From positions 1 through 64,000 of the forward strand of contig NZ_JOIU01000026.1 of the NCBI RefSeq assembly GCF_000720135.1: a stretch of 64,000 bases of DNA. Direction: 5' to 3'. Shown here one piece after another: positions 1 to 8,154 of this stretch; the first letter of the stretch is position 1; each line of letters begins with the position of its first letter. This stretch comes from Streptomyces sp. NRRL S-1022. GTDB lineage: Bacteria > Actinomycetota > Actinomycetes > Streptomycetales > Streptomycetaceae. The position numbers and the translations under genes were made by a program. A model generated the notes under the pieces. The model did no database searches. It had not been told where the DNA came from and saw only the letters and a list, made by a program, of their open reading frames with translations.

Positions 1-348
1 ACGCCCACCCCCGAGCCGACGCCGACCCCCACACCGACGCCGAAGCCGAAGCCGACACCCAAGCCGACGCCGACGCCCCGGCCGCCCAGGCCCGCTCCGG
101 CACCCCCGGCTCCCTCCGCGCCCCGGCCGACGCCACCGCCCGCCCCACCGCCGGCGCCCGAGCCGGCCCCCACGCCGAAGCCGGTGCCCAAGCCCGTGCC
201 GCGGCCCTCCGTGACCCCGGTGAGCTACCCGGCGTACCACCCGCACGCCGTCAGCCACCACACCCGCGGTCACACCTCGCCCGTCACCTACGTCCTGCTC
301 ATCACCATCCCCGCGATCGTCGCCGTCGCGGCGCTGCGCCCGCGCTGA
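1..348 (+). CDS. C-terminal part of Pro-rich membrane-anchored protein (partial)
   Basis: The gene enters from the left edge; reading frame 1 is open from base 1 to a TGA at 346-348. The visible 115 residues begin with a long Pro/Thr/Lys tract (alternating TP, KP and AP), which is typical of extended wall-spanning linkers. A His-rich stretch follows, then one hydrophobic segment (TYVLLITIPAIVAVAAL) and a short basic tail (RPR). This architecture suggests an exported or surface protein tethered in the membrane by its C terminus. The N-terminal functional domain is outside the window, so no function can be assigned. The DUF4239 gene follows 31 bp downstream on the same strand and may be cotranscribed. 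Confidence 0.75.
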   Translation, partial: TPTPEPTPTPTPTPKPKPTPKPTPTPRPPRPAPAPPAPSAPRPTPPPAPPPAPEPAPTPKPVPKPVPRPSVTPVSYPAYHPHAVSHHTRGHTSPVTYVLLITIPAIVAVAALRPR

Positions 349-379
349 CGCGCCGGCCGCTCACTTCTGGAGGCACCAG

Positions 380-1144
380 TTGTCGGATTGGCTTGTTCTC
401 GTCCTCGCGATGCTGGGGGCCTGCGGCGTGGTGGTCGTCATCACGCTGCTACGGCACCGGACGGCCGCCGAGGACGAGGATCCGAGCGAGACCCCGGACG
501 TCATCGAGTACATGACGATGTGGATCGGCGTCATCTACGCCATCGTGCTGGGGCTGGCCATCGCGGGCGTCTGGGAGGCCCGCAACTCCGCCCAGGACTA
601 CGTGCAGACCGAGGCCCAGGCGCTGCACGAGATCTCGGAGCGGGTCCGGGTCTACCCGCCCGACATCCGCGACCGCGTCCGCGCCGACGTGGACGCCTAC
701 GTGGGCTACGTCGTGCACACCGAGTGGCGCGCGATGGCGGACAAGGAGCAGGTCACGGACCGCGGCGCCGAACTGCTGCAGACGGTGCGGGCGGACGTCA
801 CCGACTACCGGCCGCGCGACGACTTCGAGGCGCAGGCCTACCAGCCCCTCCTGGACCAGCTGGCCACCGCCGACCAGGCGCGCAACGCGCGGGCCGACGC
901 CACCGGGGCCACCATGCCCCCGGTGGTGTGGTGGGGTCTGCTGGCCGGGGCGCTGATCACCATCGCCATGGTGTTCGCGCTCCAGATCCGGCGCACCCGG
1001 CGCGAGTTGGTGCTGGCCGGACTGTTCTCCGCGACCATCGCCTTCATGCTGTTCCTCATCTGGGACTTCGACGCGCCCTACAGCCGCGGCATCGCGGTCA
1101 CCGCGGAGCCGTTCCTCAGCCTGTTCCCGGGCGCCGGCGGGTAG
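380..1144 (+). CDS. DUF4239 (bestrophin-like) membrane protein
   Basis: This 254-residue integral membrane protein has an N-terminal membrane helix (about 4-23), a second helix around 45-65 (IGVIYAIVLGLAIAGVW), a soluble charged central region, and two C-terminal helices (about 183-200 and 210-228). That layout, and the WEARNSAQDYVQTEAQAL region after helix 2, match the DUF4239 family, which is distantly related to bestrophin-type channels. Its role in actinomycetes is unknown. The start is TTG at 380, preceded by a GGAGG ribosome site at 369-373. It follows the Pro-rich gene by 31 bp and is followed by a strong bidirectional hairpin. Family assignment is from recalled sequence features only. 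Confidence 0.75.
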   Translation: MSDWLVLVLAMLGACGVVVVITLLRHRTAAEDEDPSETPDVIEYMTMWIGVIYAIVLGLAIAGVWEARNSAQDYVQTEAQALHEISERVRVYPPDIRDRVRADVDAYVGYVVHTEWRAMADKEQVTDRGAELLQTVRADVTDYRPRDDFEAQAYQPLLDQLATADQARNARADATGATMPPVVWWGLLAGALITIAMVFALQIRRTRRELVLAGLFSATIAFMLFLIWDFDAPYSRGIAVTAEPFLSLFPGAGG

Positions 1145-1165
1145 CCCCGGCCGGCACGGCGGCCA

Positions 1166-1216
1166 CGACAGGCCTTCGCCCCCGCTTCCGCGAGGAACCG
1201 GGGCGAAGGCCTGTCG
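1166..1216. terminator. Strong bidirectional hairpin terminator
   Basis: A perfect 17-bp stem pairs 1166-1182 with 1200-1216 around a 17-nt loop. It lies between the convergent ends of the DUF4239 gene (stop 1144) and the Asn-Gly repeat gene (stop 1274), so it can terminate both. There is no U-tract, as is common for high-GC actinomycete terminators. Confidence 0.85.
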
Positions 1217-1273
1217 ACGTGCGTGGGTCGGGGACGGGGGCGGATCCGGTGGCCTCGGCGGCGCACCGGGAAC

Positions 1274-2173
1274 TCAGACGCGCTTCTCGTGCCGACGGCG
1301 CACCCAGAAGGCGCCCCCGCCGATCACGGCCGAGGCCACCAGGCCACCGCCGATGGCCATGTCGGTGGGCGTCGCGCCGCCGGTGCGGCTGCCACCGAAC
1401 CCGCCGTTGACACCGCCGATCACCGTGAAGGCGTCCCGGCGGGTGATGGTGCGGCCGTCGCAGCGGACGGTCACGTCGTAGCGGCCGCGGCGGGCTTCGC
1501 GGTCGACGGTGGCGACACCCCGCGCGGTGTCGTCGCGGAACGACTCCAGCCGGGTGACACCGAAGGCGTCGGAGCTGGCCGTGCCGCTGCGGCAGCCGTT
1601 CACGATGATGGTGACGCGGCCGCCGGCGGGCACGATGTCGGGCGTGACGAAGATGTCGCGGGAGTTGCCGAAGCCCTCCCCGCGGTCCCCTTCCCCGCCG
1701 CGTCCGTCGCCGCGTCCGTCACCGCGCCCGAAGTCGTCCCCGCGGTCCCCGCGCCCGTTGTTGCCGCCCTCACCGCCACGGCCGTTGTTGCCGCCCTCAC
1801 CGCCACGGCCGTTGTTGCCCCCCTCGCCCCCGCGGCCGTTGCCGAAGCCCCCGCGGCCGTTCCCGTTGAAGTTCCCGTTCCCGTTCCCGTTGAAGTTGCC
1901 GTTGCCGTTGAAGTTGCCGTTGCCGTTGCCGTTGCCGTTGAAGTTCCCGTTCCCGTTGAAGTGGCCGTTGCCGCCCACGTTGCCGGTGCCGGGGATGACG
2001 CCGCCCCCGCTGAAGGTGCCGATGTTGCCGGTACCGGGCACGATGACGGTGGTGTTGTCGCTGCTGCTCGGACCGCCCCCGTTGCCCATGCCGTCCGCGA
2101 CAGCCACGGGGGCGGCGAGCCCGAGCACGGCGACCGTGGTGCACGCCGCCGCCAGGGCACGTTGGTTGCGCAT
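1274..2173 (-). CDS. Secreted Asn-Gly repeat protein with C-terminal membrane anchor
   Basis: The 299-residue protein starts with a Sec signal peptide (about 1-26, ending AVAD). Residues 64-105 are a low-complexity Gly/Asn/Phe tract built from GNGNFN units, and 113-140 are GRGGEGGNN repeats. A compact domain (about 172-252) contains two Cys (194 and 238) that could form a disulfide. The C terminus has a hydrophobic segment (about 272-290) and a basic tail RRRHEKR, the layout of a sortase-type sorting signal, but no LPXTG or LAXTG motif is visible; the stretch before the helix reads RTGGATPTD. A class F sortase gene starts 332 bp away on the opposite strand, so this may be its substrate. Function is otherwise unknown. 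Confidence 0.8.
   Translation of the reverse strand: MRNQRALAAACTTVAVLGLAAPVAVADGMGNGGGPSSSDNTTVIVPGTGNIGTFSGGGVIPGTGNVGGNGHFNGNGNFNGNGNGNGNFNGNGNFNGNGNGNFNGNGRGGFGNGRGGEGGNNGRGGEGGNNGRGGEGGNNGRGDRGDDFGRGDGRGDGRGGEGDRGEGFGNSRDIFVTPDIVPAGGRVTIIVNGCRSGTASSDAFGVTRLESFRDDTARGVATVDREARRGRYDVTVRCDGRTITRRDAFTVIGGVNGGFGGSRTGGATPTDMAIGGGLVASAVIGGGAFWVRRRHEKRV
1755..1975. repeat. In-frame tandem repeats coding Gly/Asn tracts
   Basis: Three consecutive 27-bp units begin at 1755, 1782 and 1809 and encode GEGGNNGRG-type repeats. From about 1858 to 1975 shorter units of 6 to 18 bp encode (N)GNGNF. All are in frame with the secreted protein on the minus strand, so copy-number changes would alter the length of the linker without frameshift. 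Confidence 0.9.
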
Positions 2174-2505
2174 GTAATCCTCCGCGGGAGGTCACCGGGT
2201 CCCGTCCCCGGTGGATCGGCGAGAAATCACCTCCCGTACAGACCCTGGGACGCGCGGAACACGCCCGCATGTCGAGAATGGTCCGTCCTGGTGATCCGAC
2301 ACGCCGTCGGACAACCACACAATCCGATATCGCCGCAGGTCACGGACCGTCAGAAAATTCCTGGGAACGGCAACTCGGATGGCTCACCGAGCGTGCGGGC
2401 GGCCACCCGTTCGCCGATCGCCCCGTCGCCCGTCGTCCGTGCGGGACTTAGCGTTTTCCCATGCGCGACGGGCGTGGCGGCGACCGTGTCGAGAGGGGAT
2501 GGCGA
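2174..2505. promoter_or_regulatory. Divergent promoter region, surface protein / sortase
   Basis: This 332-bp gap lies between two divergent genes and must carry both promoters. It is less GC-rich around 2325-2365. A short inverted repeat pairs 2295-2300 with 2306-2311. I see no convincing -35/-10 pair, and the small open frames here lack ribosome sites. Confidence 0.45.
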
Positions 2506-3177
2506 ATGTCTGCGTCCAAGCTGGCCGAGCTGGCCGAAGAGGAGGAGCGGCGGAGGAAGCGCGCCCCCTGGGGCGTGATAGCGCTTGTTCTGCTGACCGG
2601 TCTGGCCCTGATCCGCAACGGTTCCGGGGAGTTCGACGTCGGCCCGCCGCAGCCCGCCTCGGCGGCGGCCCCGGACAGCCGCGCCACGCTGGGCACCTTC
2701 GCGCCGGCGCCCACCGCCCTGCCGTTCTCCCCGGTGCAGCGGGTCCGCATCCCGGCGATCCGGGTGGACGCGCCCGTCGTGCAGGTCGGGCTGGACGCGG
2801 ACGGCTGGGTCGCCGCGCCGCCGCCGGAGAACCCCGGCGTGGCCGGCTGGTTCACCGGCGCGGTGTCGCCGGGCGAGAAGGGCACCGCGGTCATCGTCGG
2901 CCACGTCGACAACAAGCAGGGCCCCGCCGTGTTCTACGGCCTCGGGGCACTGACGAAGGGGAACCAGGTCGAGGTCCTGCGCCAGGACGGGCGGACCGCG
3001 GTGTTCGAGATCTACGGCGTCGAGGTCTTCGCGAAGAACAACTTCCCCGGCGACCGCGTGTACGGCTCGAAGGGGACACCGGAGCTCCGGGTCATCACCT
3101 GCGGCGGCGGTTTCTCGAAGCAGAACGGCTACGAGGGGAACGTCGTCGTCTTCGCCCGCCTGGCCGCGGTGACGTGA
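2506..3177 (+). CDS. Class F sortase
   Basis: This is a membrane-anchored transpeptidase that would cleave sorting signals of secreted proteins and join them to the cell wall. From the ATG at 2506 it has 223 residues: a charged N-terminal helix (8-20), one membrane segment (about 22-37), a Pro/Ala linker, and the sortase beta-barrel from about 75. The catalytic His is H133 in VGHVDN and the catalytic Cys is C199 in ITCGG. The usual partner Arg is not obvious near the C-terminal NVVVFARL strand. An in-frame ATG at 2461 exists, but 2506 has the better ribosome site (GAGAGGGG at 2491-2498). The likely substrate is the divergent Asn-Gly repeat protein. Confidence 0.85.
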   Translation: MSASKLAELAEEEERRRKRAPWGVIALVLLTGLALIRNGSGEFDVGPPQPASAAAPDSRATLGTFAPAPTALPFSPVQRVRIPAIRVDAPVVQVGLDADGWVAAPPPENPGVAGWFTGAVSPGEKGTAVIVGHVDNKQGPAVFYGLGALTKGNQVEVLRQDGRTAVFEIYGVEVFAKNNFPGDRVYGSKGTPELRVITCGGGFSKQNGYEGNVVVFARLAAVT

Positions 3178-3216
3178 ACCGCCGCGGCCCGGCGGGACGG
3201 TGGGGTCCGGGGACCG

Positions 3217-4050
3217 TCAGGCGCGCCGGGGCGGCACGGTGAGGCGGTACCCGGAGTCGATCAGGTAGGGCAGCCACTCCCGGATCGCCCGGACGGTCTG
3301 CGTACGGTCGCCACCGGCGTCGTGGGAGAGCACCACGACCCCGGGGGCGGCGCCGCTCTCCACCCGGTCGACGATGGTGTCGGTGCCGGGCTCCATCCAG
3401 TCGGTGGTGTCCACGGTCCAGGCCATCGGCTCCATGCCCATCTGGGCGCCCAGCTGGAACGCGGCGCGGTTCCAGGCGCCGTAGGGTGCGCGGAACCACT
3501 GCGGGCGCTCCCCGTAGGCGTCCTCGATGGCGTCGCTGGTGCTCTCCATCTCGGCGCGGATCTCATGGCGGTCCAGTTCGGTGAGCAGCGGGTGCGTCCA
3601 GGTGTGATTGCCGACCACGTGGCCCTCGTCGGCCATCCGGGCCAGCAGCTCCCGGTTCTCCACGACGCACTCGCCGCACACGAAGAACATCGCCCGTACG
3701 CGGTACTTGGCGAGGGTGTCCAGGATGTGCGGGGTGTACTCCGGGTTCGGGCCGTCGTCGAACGTCAGCACCATGTGCCGGCCGCGTCCGGAGACCTGCA
3801 GGATGGGTTCGTCACGCACCTTCAGCCTGCGGGGCGCGGCGCGCGGCGGGCCGTATCCGGTGAGCGGCTGGAGCCGGAAGGCGGAGGGCTTGAGCGCCTG
3901 GCGGGCCTGCGGGCCGGCGACGGGGGCCGCCGCGGTCCGGGCGGTCTCCTCGCCGCCCGCCACGACGACCCCGGCGGTGCCGGCCGCTCCCAGAGCCGCG
4001 ACGCCGGCGAGGAGCATCCGGCGCCGCGTGAACAACTGATCCTTCTTCAT
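3217..4050 (-). CDS. Secreted polysaccharide deacetylase (NodB family, CE4)
   Basis: This is a 277-residue carbohydrate esterase family 4 enzyme that would remove acetyl groups from peptidoglycan, chitin or a similar polymer outside the cell. The N terminus carries a twin-arginine-type signal (TRRRMLLAG at about 8-16). The NodB domain (about 90-270) shows all hallmark motifs: TFDDGP (metal-binding and base Asp), HTWTH (metal-binding His pair), RAPYGAW, and a DTTDW motif. Leu/Val-SHDAGG near the end supplies the last conserved His. It is convergent with the sortase gene, 39 bp apart. The exact polymer substrate cannot be told from sequence. Confidence 0.9.
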   Translation of the reverse strand: MKKDQLFTRRRMLLAGVAALGAAGTAGVVVAGGEETARTAAAPVAGPQARQALKPSAFRLQPLTGYGPPRAAPRRLKVRDEPILQVSGRGRHMVLTFDDGPNPEYTPHILDTLAKYRVRAMFFVCGECVVENRELLARMADEGHVVGNHTWTHPLLTELDRHEIRAEMESTSDAIEDAYGERPQWFRAPYGAWNRAAFQLGAQMGMEPMAWTVDTTDWMEPGTDTIVDRVESGAAPGVVVLSHDAGGDRTQTVRAIREWLPYLIDSGYRLTVPPRRA

Positions 4051-4184
4051 GATTCATCAGTCGCCCGACACCGCTCCGGCGCACTCCGACGGCACCGGTG
4101 CGGCGGCGGAATGCACCCGGACAGCGCAGTGGCCGCACGTCCCCGGAACACCTGTCCGGGCGCGGTCCCTTCGGCGCACGCGCG

Positions 4185-7100
4185 TCAGCGGCGGCGCACG
4201 AGCGGGAACGGGAGCGTCTCGCGGATCGTCAGACCGGTGAGGAACATGACGATCCGGTCCACGCCGAGGCCGAGGCCGCCGGTGGGGGGCATGGCGTAGG
4301 CGAGGGCCTGGAGGAAGTCCTCGTCCAGTTCCATGGCCTCCGGGTCGCCGCCGGCGGCCAGCAGCGACTGCTCGGTGAGCCGCCGGCGCTGTTCGACGGG
4401 GTCGGTCAGCTCCGAGTAGGCGGTGCCGAGTTCGGTGCCGAAGGCGACGAGGTCCCAGCGTTCGGCGAGCCGCGGGTCGGTGCGGTGCTGCCGGGTCAGC
4501 GGGGAGACGTCGGTCGGGAAGTCCTTGTAGAAGACGGGCGGTCCGGTCCGGTGCTCGACCAGCCGCTCGTACATCTCCAGCACCACGTCGCCGGGTCCGT
4601 CGTCGGCGGTGTACGGCACCCGGGCGCGGTCGCACAGCCGGTGCAGCCGCAGCAGTTCGGTGCCGGGGCCGATCTCCTCCCCGACCGCTTCGGAGATCGC
4701 CCCGTACACGGTCCTGACCGGCCAGGTTCCGGAGATGTCGTACTCCGTGCCGTCCTTGCGGACCACCGGGGAGCCGAGGGCGGCGGTCGCCGCGGCCTGG
4801 ATCAGTTCGCGGGCGAGGTCGAGCATGACGTCGTAGTCGGCGTGGGCCTGGTAGGCCTCCAGCATGGTGAACTCGGGGTTGTGCTGGTGGGAGACGCCCT
4901 CGTTGCGGAAGGTGCGGCCCAGTTCGAAGACCTTCTCCAGGCCGCCGACGCACAGCCGCTTCAGGTACAGCTCGGGGGCGATGCGCAGGTACAGGTCGAG
5001 GTCGTAGGCGTTGATGTGGGTGGTGAAGGGGCGGGCGTTGGCACCGCCGTGGATCTGCTGGAGCACCGGGGTCTCGACCTCCAGGTAGCCGCGGTCCAGC
5101 AGGCCCTGGCGCAGGGCCTGCACGGCGGCGGAGCGGGCGCGGACGACGGCGCGGGCGTCGGGGCTGGTGATCAGGTCCAGGTGGCGGCGGCGGACCTTGG
5201 CCTCGGGGTCGGTCAGGCCGCGGCGCTTGTCGGGCAGCGGGTGCAGGCATTTGCCGGTGAGCTGCCAGGAGGTGCCGAAGACGGTGGGCTCGCCCCGGTC
5301 GGACCGGCCGGCGCGGCCGGTGACGGTGATGAGGTCGCCGATGTCGGTGTCGGCGGTGAAGCGGTCGAGGGCCGGTCCGCAGCCGTCGCGGGTGAGGGCG
5401 ATCTGGTGGTCGCCGGACCAGTCGCGCAGCACGGCGAAGACGATGCCGCCGAAGTCGCGGACCAGCAGAACGCGTCCGGCGACGGTGACGTCCGCGCCCG
5501 GCGGGACGTCGGCGAGGGCGTGGGTCGGTGCGGGGACGCCGACCGGGTAGGGGTCGGTGCCGGCGGCGCGCAGCCGGTCGAGGGTGTGGTGCCGGACGCG
5601 GACCTGGTCGGGCAGGCCCGCGTCCGGGGCGGCGGGCCCGGCCTGGTCCCCTCCGTCGAGGCCGAGCGCCTGCGCGGACGGCGGGACCACCGCTCGGGCG
5701 GACCGCCGTCCGGTGCCCGGGTGCCCCTTTCCCCAGAGTTTGCGCATGCTGGGTACGGAGACGAAGCCCTCGGCGATGGCGGAGGCGAGGCCGATGCGGG
5801 CGAGGGCGGCGGTGTCGCCGTAGCAGAGGAAGCGCGGGTACCACTCGGGGCGGTACTTGGCGTTGGAGCGGTACAGCGCCTCCAGCTGCCACCAGCGGGA
5901 GAAGAACAGCAGCAGCCGGCGCCAGAGCCGCAGGACCGGTCCGGCGCCGATGCGGGCGCCCTCCTCGAAGACCGACCGGAAGGCCGCGAAGTTCAGCGAG
6001 ACGCGGCGGACGCCCAGTTTCGGCGCGGCGGCGCACAGTTCGGCGACCATGAACTCCATGACGCCGTTGGGGGCGGCCCGGTCACGGCGCATCAGGTCCA
6101 GGGAGACCCCGTCGCGGCCCCAGGGCACGAAGGACAGCAGGGCGAGCAGCCGGCCGTCCTCGCCGAGGGCCTCCACGAGCAGGCAGTCGCCGTCGGCGGG
6201 GTCGCCGAGCCGGTCCAGGGCCATGGAGAAGCCGCGCTCGGTCTCGGTGTCCCGCCAGGCGTCGGCCTTGCCGACGATCTCCTCCATCTCGCGTTCGGTG
6301 AGGCTCGCGTGGCGGCGGATGCGGCAGACGGCTCCGGTACGGCGGACCCGGTGCACGGCCTGCCGGGTGACGCGCATCTCGCGGCCCCGCAGGTCGAAGG
6401 AGGCCACGTGCACGATGGCCTCGTCGCCGAGCTGGAGGGCGCCCAGGCCCGCGCGGGCGCAGGCTCGGGCGCCGGCCTCGGAGGCGCCGATCACGGCGGG
6501 CGCCCAGGCGTGCCGGCGGGCGAGGTCCAGCCAGGCGCCGATGGCGTGCGGCCAGGCCTCCGGGTCGCCCACGGGGCCCCCGCCGGCCAGGCAGACGCCG
6601 GCCTCGACGCGGTAGGTGACGGCCGCCTTGCCGCTGGGTGAGAAGACGACGGCCTTGTCGCGCCGGGTGGCGAAGTAGCCGAGGGAGTCCCGGTCGCCGT
6701 ACGCCGTCAGCAGGGCGCGGATGCGGGCCTCCTCGTCGCCGTGCAGGGCGGCCTCCAGGCGCTGCGAGCGGAACAGCGCGGCGGCGGCGTTGAGCAGGGC
6801 GAGGGCGCCGAACAGGCCGAGGAGGAAGGTGATCTCGCGTGGCGGGCGGCCGGCGAAGGAGCCGGCCGAGACCAGTCCGCCGCACACCCGGTCGGCCGCC
6901 CAGGCCAGGTGCTGGCCCGCCGGGAGCGTGCCCGGGAAGAGCAGCACCAGGCCCCAGCCGAGCAGGATCGCCACGGCCAGCCCGGCCAGCAGCACGGCCA
7001 GCGCCCGCCACACGGCACCGCGGCGGGAGGCGGCGTAGAACTCACGGCGGGCCAGGACGAGCAGGAGCAGCAGCAGCGCGCACAGCACCAGGGACGGCAG

Positions 7101-7463
7101 TGAGGCGGCGTACAGGCCGGCGGCCGCGCCGAGCGCGTCGGTGAGGACGAGCAGGCCGAGGTAGACCACGACCAGCCACCAGGCGACCTTCTTGCGGGCG
7201 GCGGTGGCGCCGGCCAGCAGGAACAGGAAGACGGCGTAGGCGAGGTTGGCGCTGACGGGGACCAGGAGCAGGTCGAGGGTGCGGGCGACCGGGCGGAGCG
7301 GGCCGCGCAGCGGGGGGACGACCGCGAGCAGGGCGCACAGCAGGCCGAGCGCGGCGAAGAGGGTCGCGAAGGCCTCCGGGACCCAGCCGAGGCGCCCGCC
7401 GGCGGGCGGACGCGCCGGGGCCGTGGCGTCCCTGCCGGCGGCGGGCTCCGCGGTGGCGGTCAT
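4185..7463 (-). CDS. lysX: Bifunctional lysyl-tRNA synthetase / phosphatidylglycerol lysyltransferase
   Basis: This 1092-residue fusion makes Lys-tRNA and transfers lysine to phosphatidylglycerol, which lowers the negative charge of the membrane and gives resistance to cationic peptides. Residues about 25-230 hold multiple membrane helices, and 240-570 hold the MprF-type aminoacyltransferase (DUF2156) domain. An OB-fold anticodon-binding domain (about 650-750) precedes a class II LysRS core (about 760-1092) with motif 2 FRNEGVSHQHNPEFTM and motif 3 GLGLGVDRI. The arrangement matches actinobacterial LysX. Such proteins are accessory to the housekeeping LysRS encoded elsewhere. The start is the ATG at 7463. 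The gene stands alone, divergent from a universal stress gene. Confidence 0.93.
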   Translation of the reverse strand: MTATAEPAAGRDATAPARPPAGGRLGWVPEAFATLFAALGLLCALLAVVPPLRGPLRPVARTLDLLLVPVSANLAYAVFLFLLAGATAARKKVAWWLVVVYLGLLVLTDALGAAAGLYAASLPSLVLCALLLLLLVLARREFYAASRRGAVWRALAVLLAGLAVAILLGWGLVLLFPGTLPAGQHLAWAADRVCGGLVSAGSFAGRPPREITFLLGLFGALALLNAAAALFRSQRLEAALHGDEEARIRALLTAYGDRDSLGYFATRRDKAVVFSPSGKAAVTYRVEAGVCLAGGGPVGDPEAWPHAIGAWLDLARRHAWAPAVIGASEAGARACARAGLGALQLGDEAIVHVASFDLRGREMRVTRQAVHRVRRTGAVCRIRRHASLTEREMEEIVGKADAWRDTETERGFSMALDRLGDPADGDCLLVEALGEDGRLLALLSFVPWGRDGVSLDLMRRDRAAPNGVMEFMVAELCAAAPKLGVRRVSLNFAAFRSVFEEGARIGAGPVLRLWRRLLLFFSRWWQLEALYRSNAKYRPEWYPRFLCYGDTAALARIGLASAIAEGFVSVPSMRKLWGKGHPGTGRRSARAVVPPSAQALGLDGGDQAGPAAPDAGLPDQVRVRHHTLDRLRAAGTDPYPVGVPAPTHALADVPPGADVTVAGRVLLVRDFGGIVFAVLRDWSGDHQIALTRDGCGPALDRFTADTDIGDLITVTGRAGRSDRGEPTVFGTSWQLTGKCLHPLPDKRRGLTDPEAKVRRRHLDLITSPDARAVVRARSAAVQALRQGLLDRGYLEVETPVLQQIHGGANARPFTTHINAYDLDLYLRIAPELYLKRLCVGGLEKVFELGRTFRNEGVSHQHNPEFTMLEAYQAHADYDVMLDLARELIQAAATAALGSPVVRKDGTEYDISGTWPVRTVYGAISEAVGEEIGPGTELLRLHRLCDRARVPYTADDGPGDVVLEMYERLVEHRTGPPVFYKDFPTDVSPLTRQHRTDPRLAERWDLVAFGTELGTAYSELTDPVEQRRRLTEQSLLAAGGDPEAMELDEDFLQALAYAMPPTGGLGLGVDRIVMFLTGLTIRETLPFPLVRRR

Positions 7464-7561
7464 GGTTCCGACTCTAGGAAGGGGCGCTGCGGCTCGCCCG
7501 TCGAGCGGTCCGGGCAGCCGCCGCTTCTTCGGGAACGGTCGGTTCCGATAGCCTCACGGCC

Positions 7562-8038
7562 GTGACGGAACAGCACGAGCAGCACTCCCCCGCACACCGG
7601 TTCGAGCGGGGCACGGACGGTCCGAAGGTCATCGTGGCCGGGGTGGACGGCTCCGACTCCTCGATGCGGGCGGCCGCGTACGCGGCCGGTCTCGCCCGGC
7701 GCCAGCACGCGCTGCTGGCGGTGGTGTACGTGCAGCCGGTGCTCGCCGCCGGGGCGGCGCTCGGGGCGCCGGTGGCGGAGACCACCGACGAGATCGCCGA
7801 GGACCTGGTCGCGCAGATCAGGGAGGGTGCCGAGCGGCTCAAGGGGATATTCGAGGTGCGCTGGGAGTTCCACACCTTCCGCGGCGACCCGTACAACGGG
7901 CTGGTGAAGGCGGCGGACGAGCTGAAGGCGGACGCGGTCGTGGTGGGCGCCTCGGAGCAGGCCGGCCACCGGATCATCGGCTCGGTGGCGGTCCGCCTGG
8001 TCAAGACGGGCCGCTGGCCGGTGACGGTCGTACCGTAG
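7562..8038 (+). CDS. Universal stress protein (UspA family)
   Basis: A 158-residue single-domain UspA protein. It has the N-terminal beta strand and Asp (VIVAGVDGSDSS) and the C-terminal nucleotide-binding signature (VVGASEQAG-x8-GSVAVRLVKTGRWPVTVVP), which fits the ATP-binding subclass. These proteins are cytoplasmic stress and energy-status effectors. The start is GTG at 7562. It is divergent from lysX (98 bp gap) and 116 bp upstream of an amino-acid permease on the same strand. Confidence 0.9.
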   Translation: MTEQHEQHSPAHRFERGTDGPKVIVAGVDGSDSSMRAAAYAAGLARRQHALLAVVYVQPVLAAGAALGAPVAETTDEIAEDLVAQIREGAERLKGIFEVRWEFHTFRGDPYNGLVKAADELKADAVVVGASEQAGHRIIGSVAVRLVKTGRWPVTVVP

Positions 8039-8154
8039 GAAGCCACGGTCACGGGCGCCGGCCGGCCGCCATGCGTGGCGTCTTCCCTGCCGGCCCGTGC
8101 TGAGCCATCATGATCCGCCGTCAGCCGTTTGCCGTCGGCGAAGAGGTGAGGCGT

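Noticed and set aside
1755..1975. Possible CRISPR-like array
   Set aside because: Units are contiguous in-frame coding repeats with no spacers.
1223..2578. Long plus-strand open frame across the Asn-Gly repeat gene
   Set aside because: It is the antisense shadow of the repeat-coding gene: Val/Ala-Pro low-complexity with no ribosome site.
4098..6641. 847-codon plus-strand open frame
   Set aside because: Antisense to lysX; its Gly/Val/Gln/Asp/Glu-rich composition is typical of a GC-skewed shadow, while lysX shows all family motifs.
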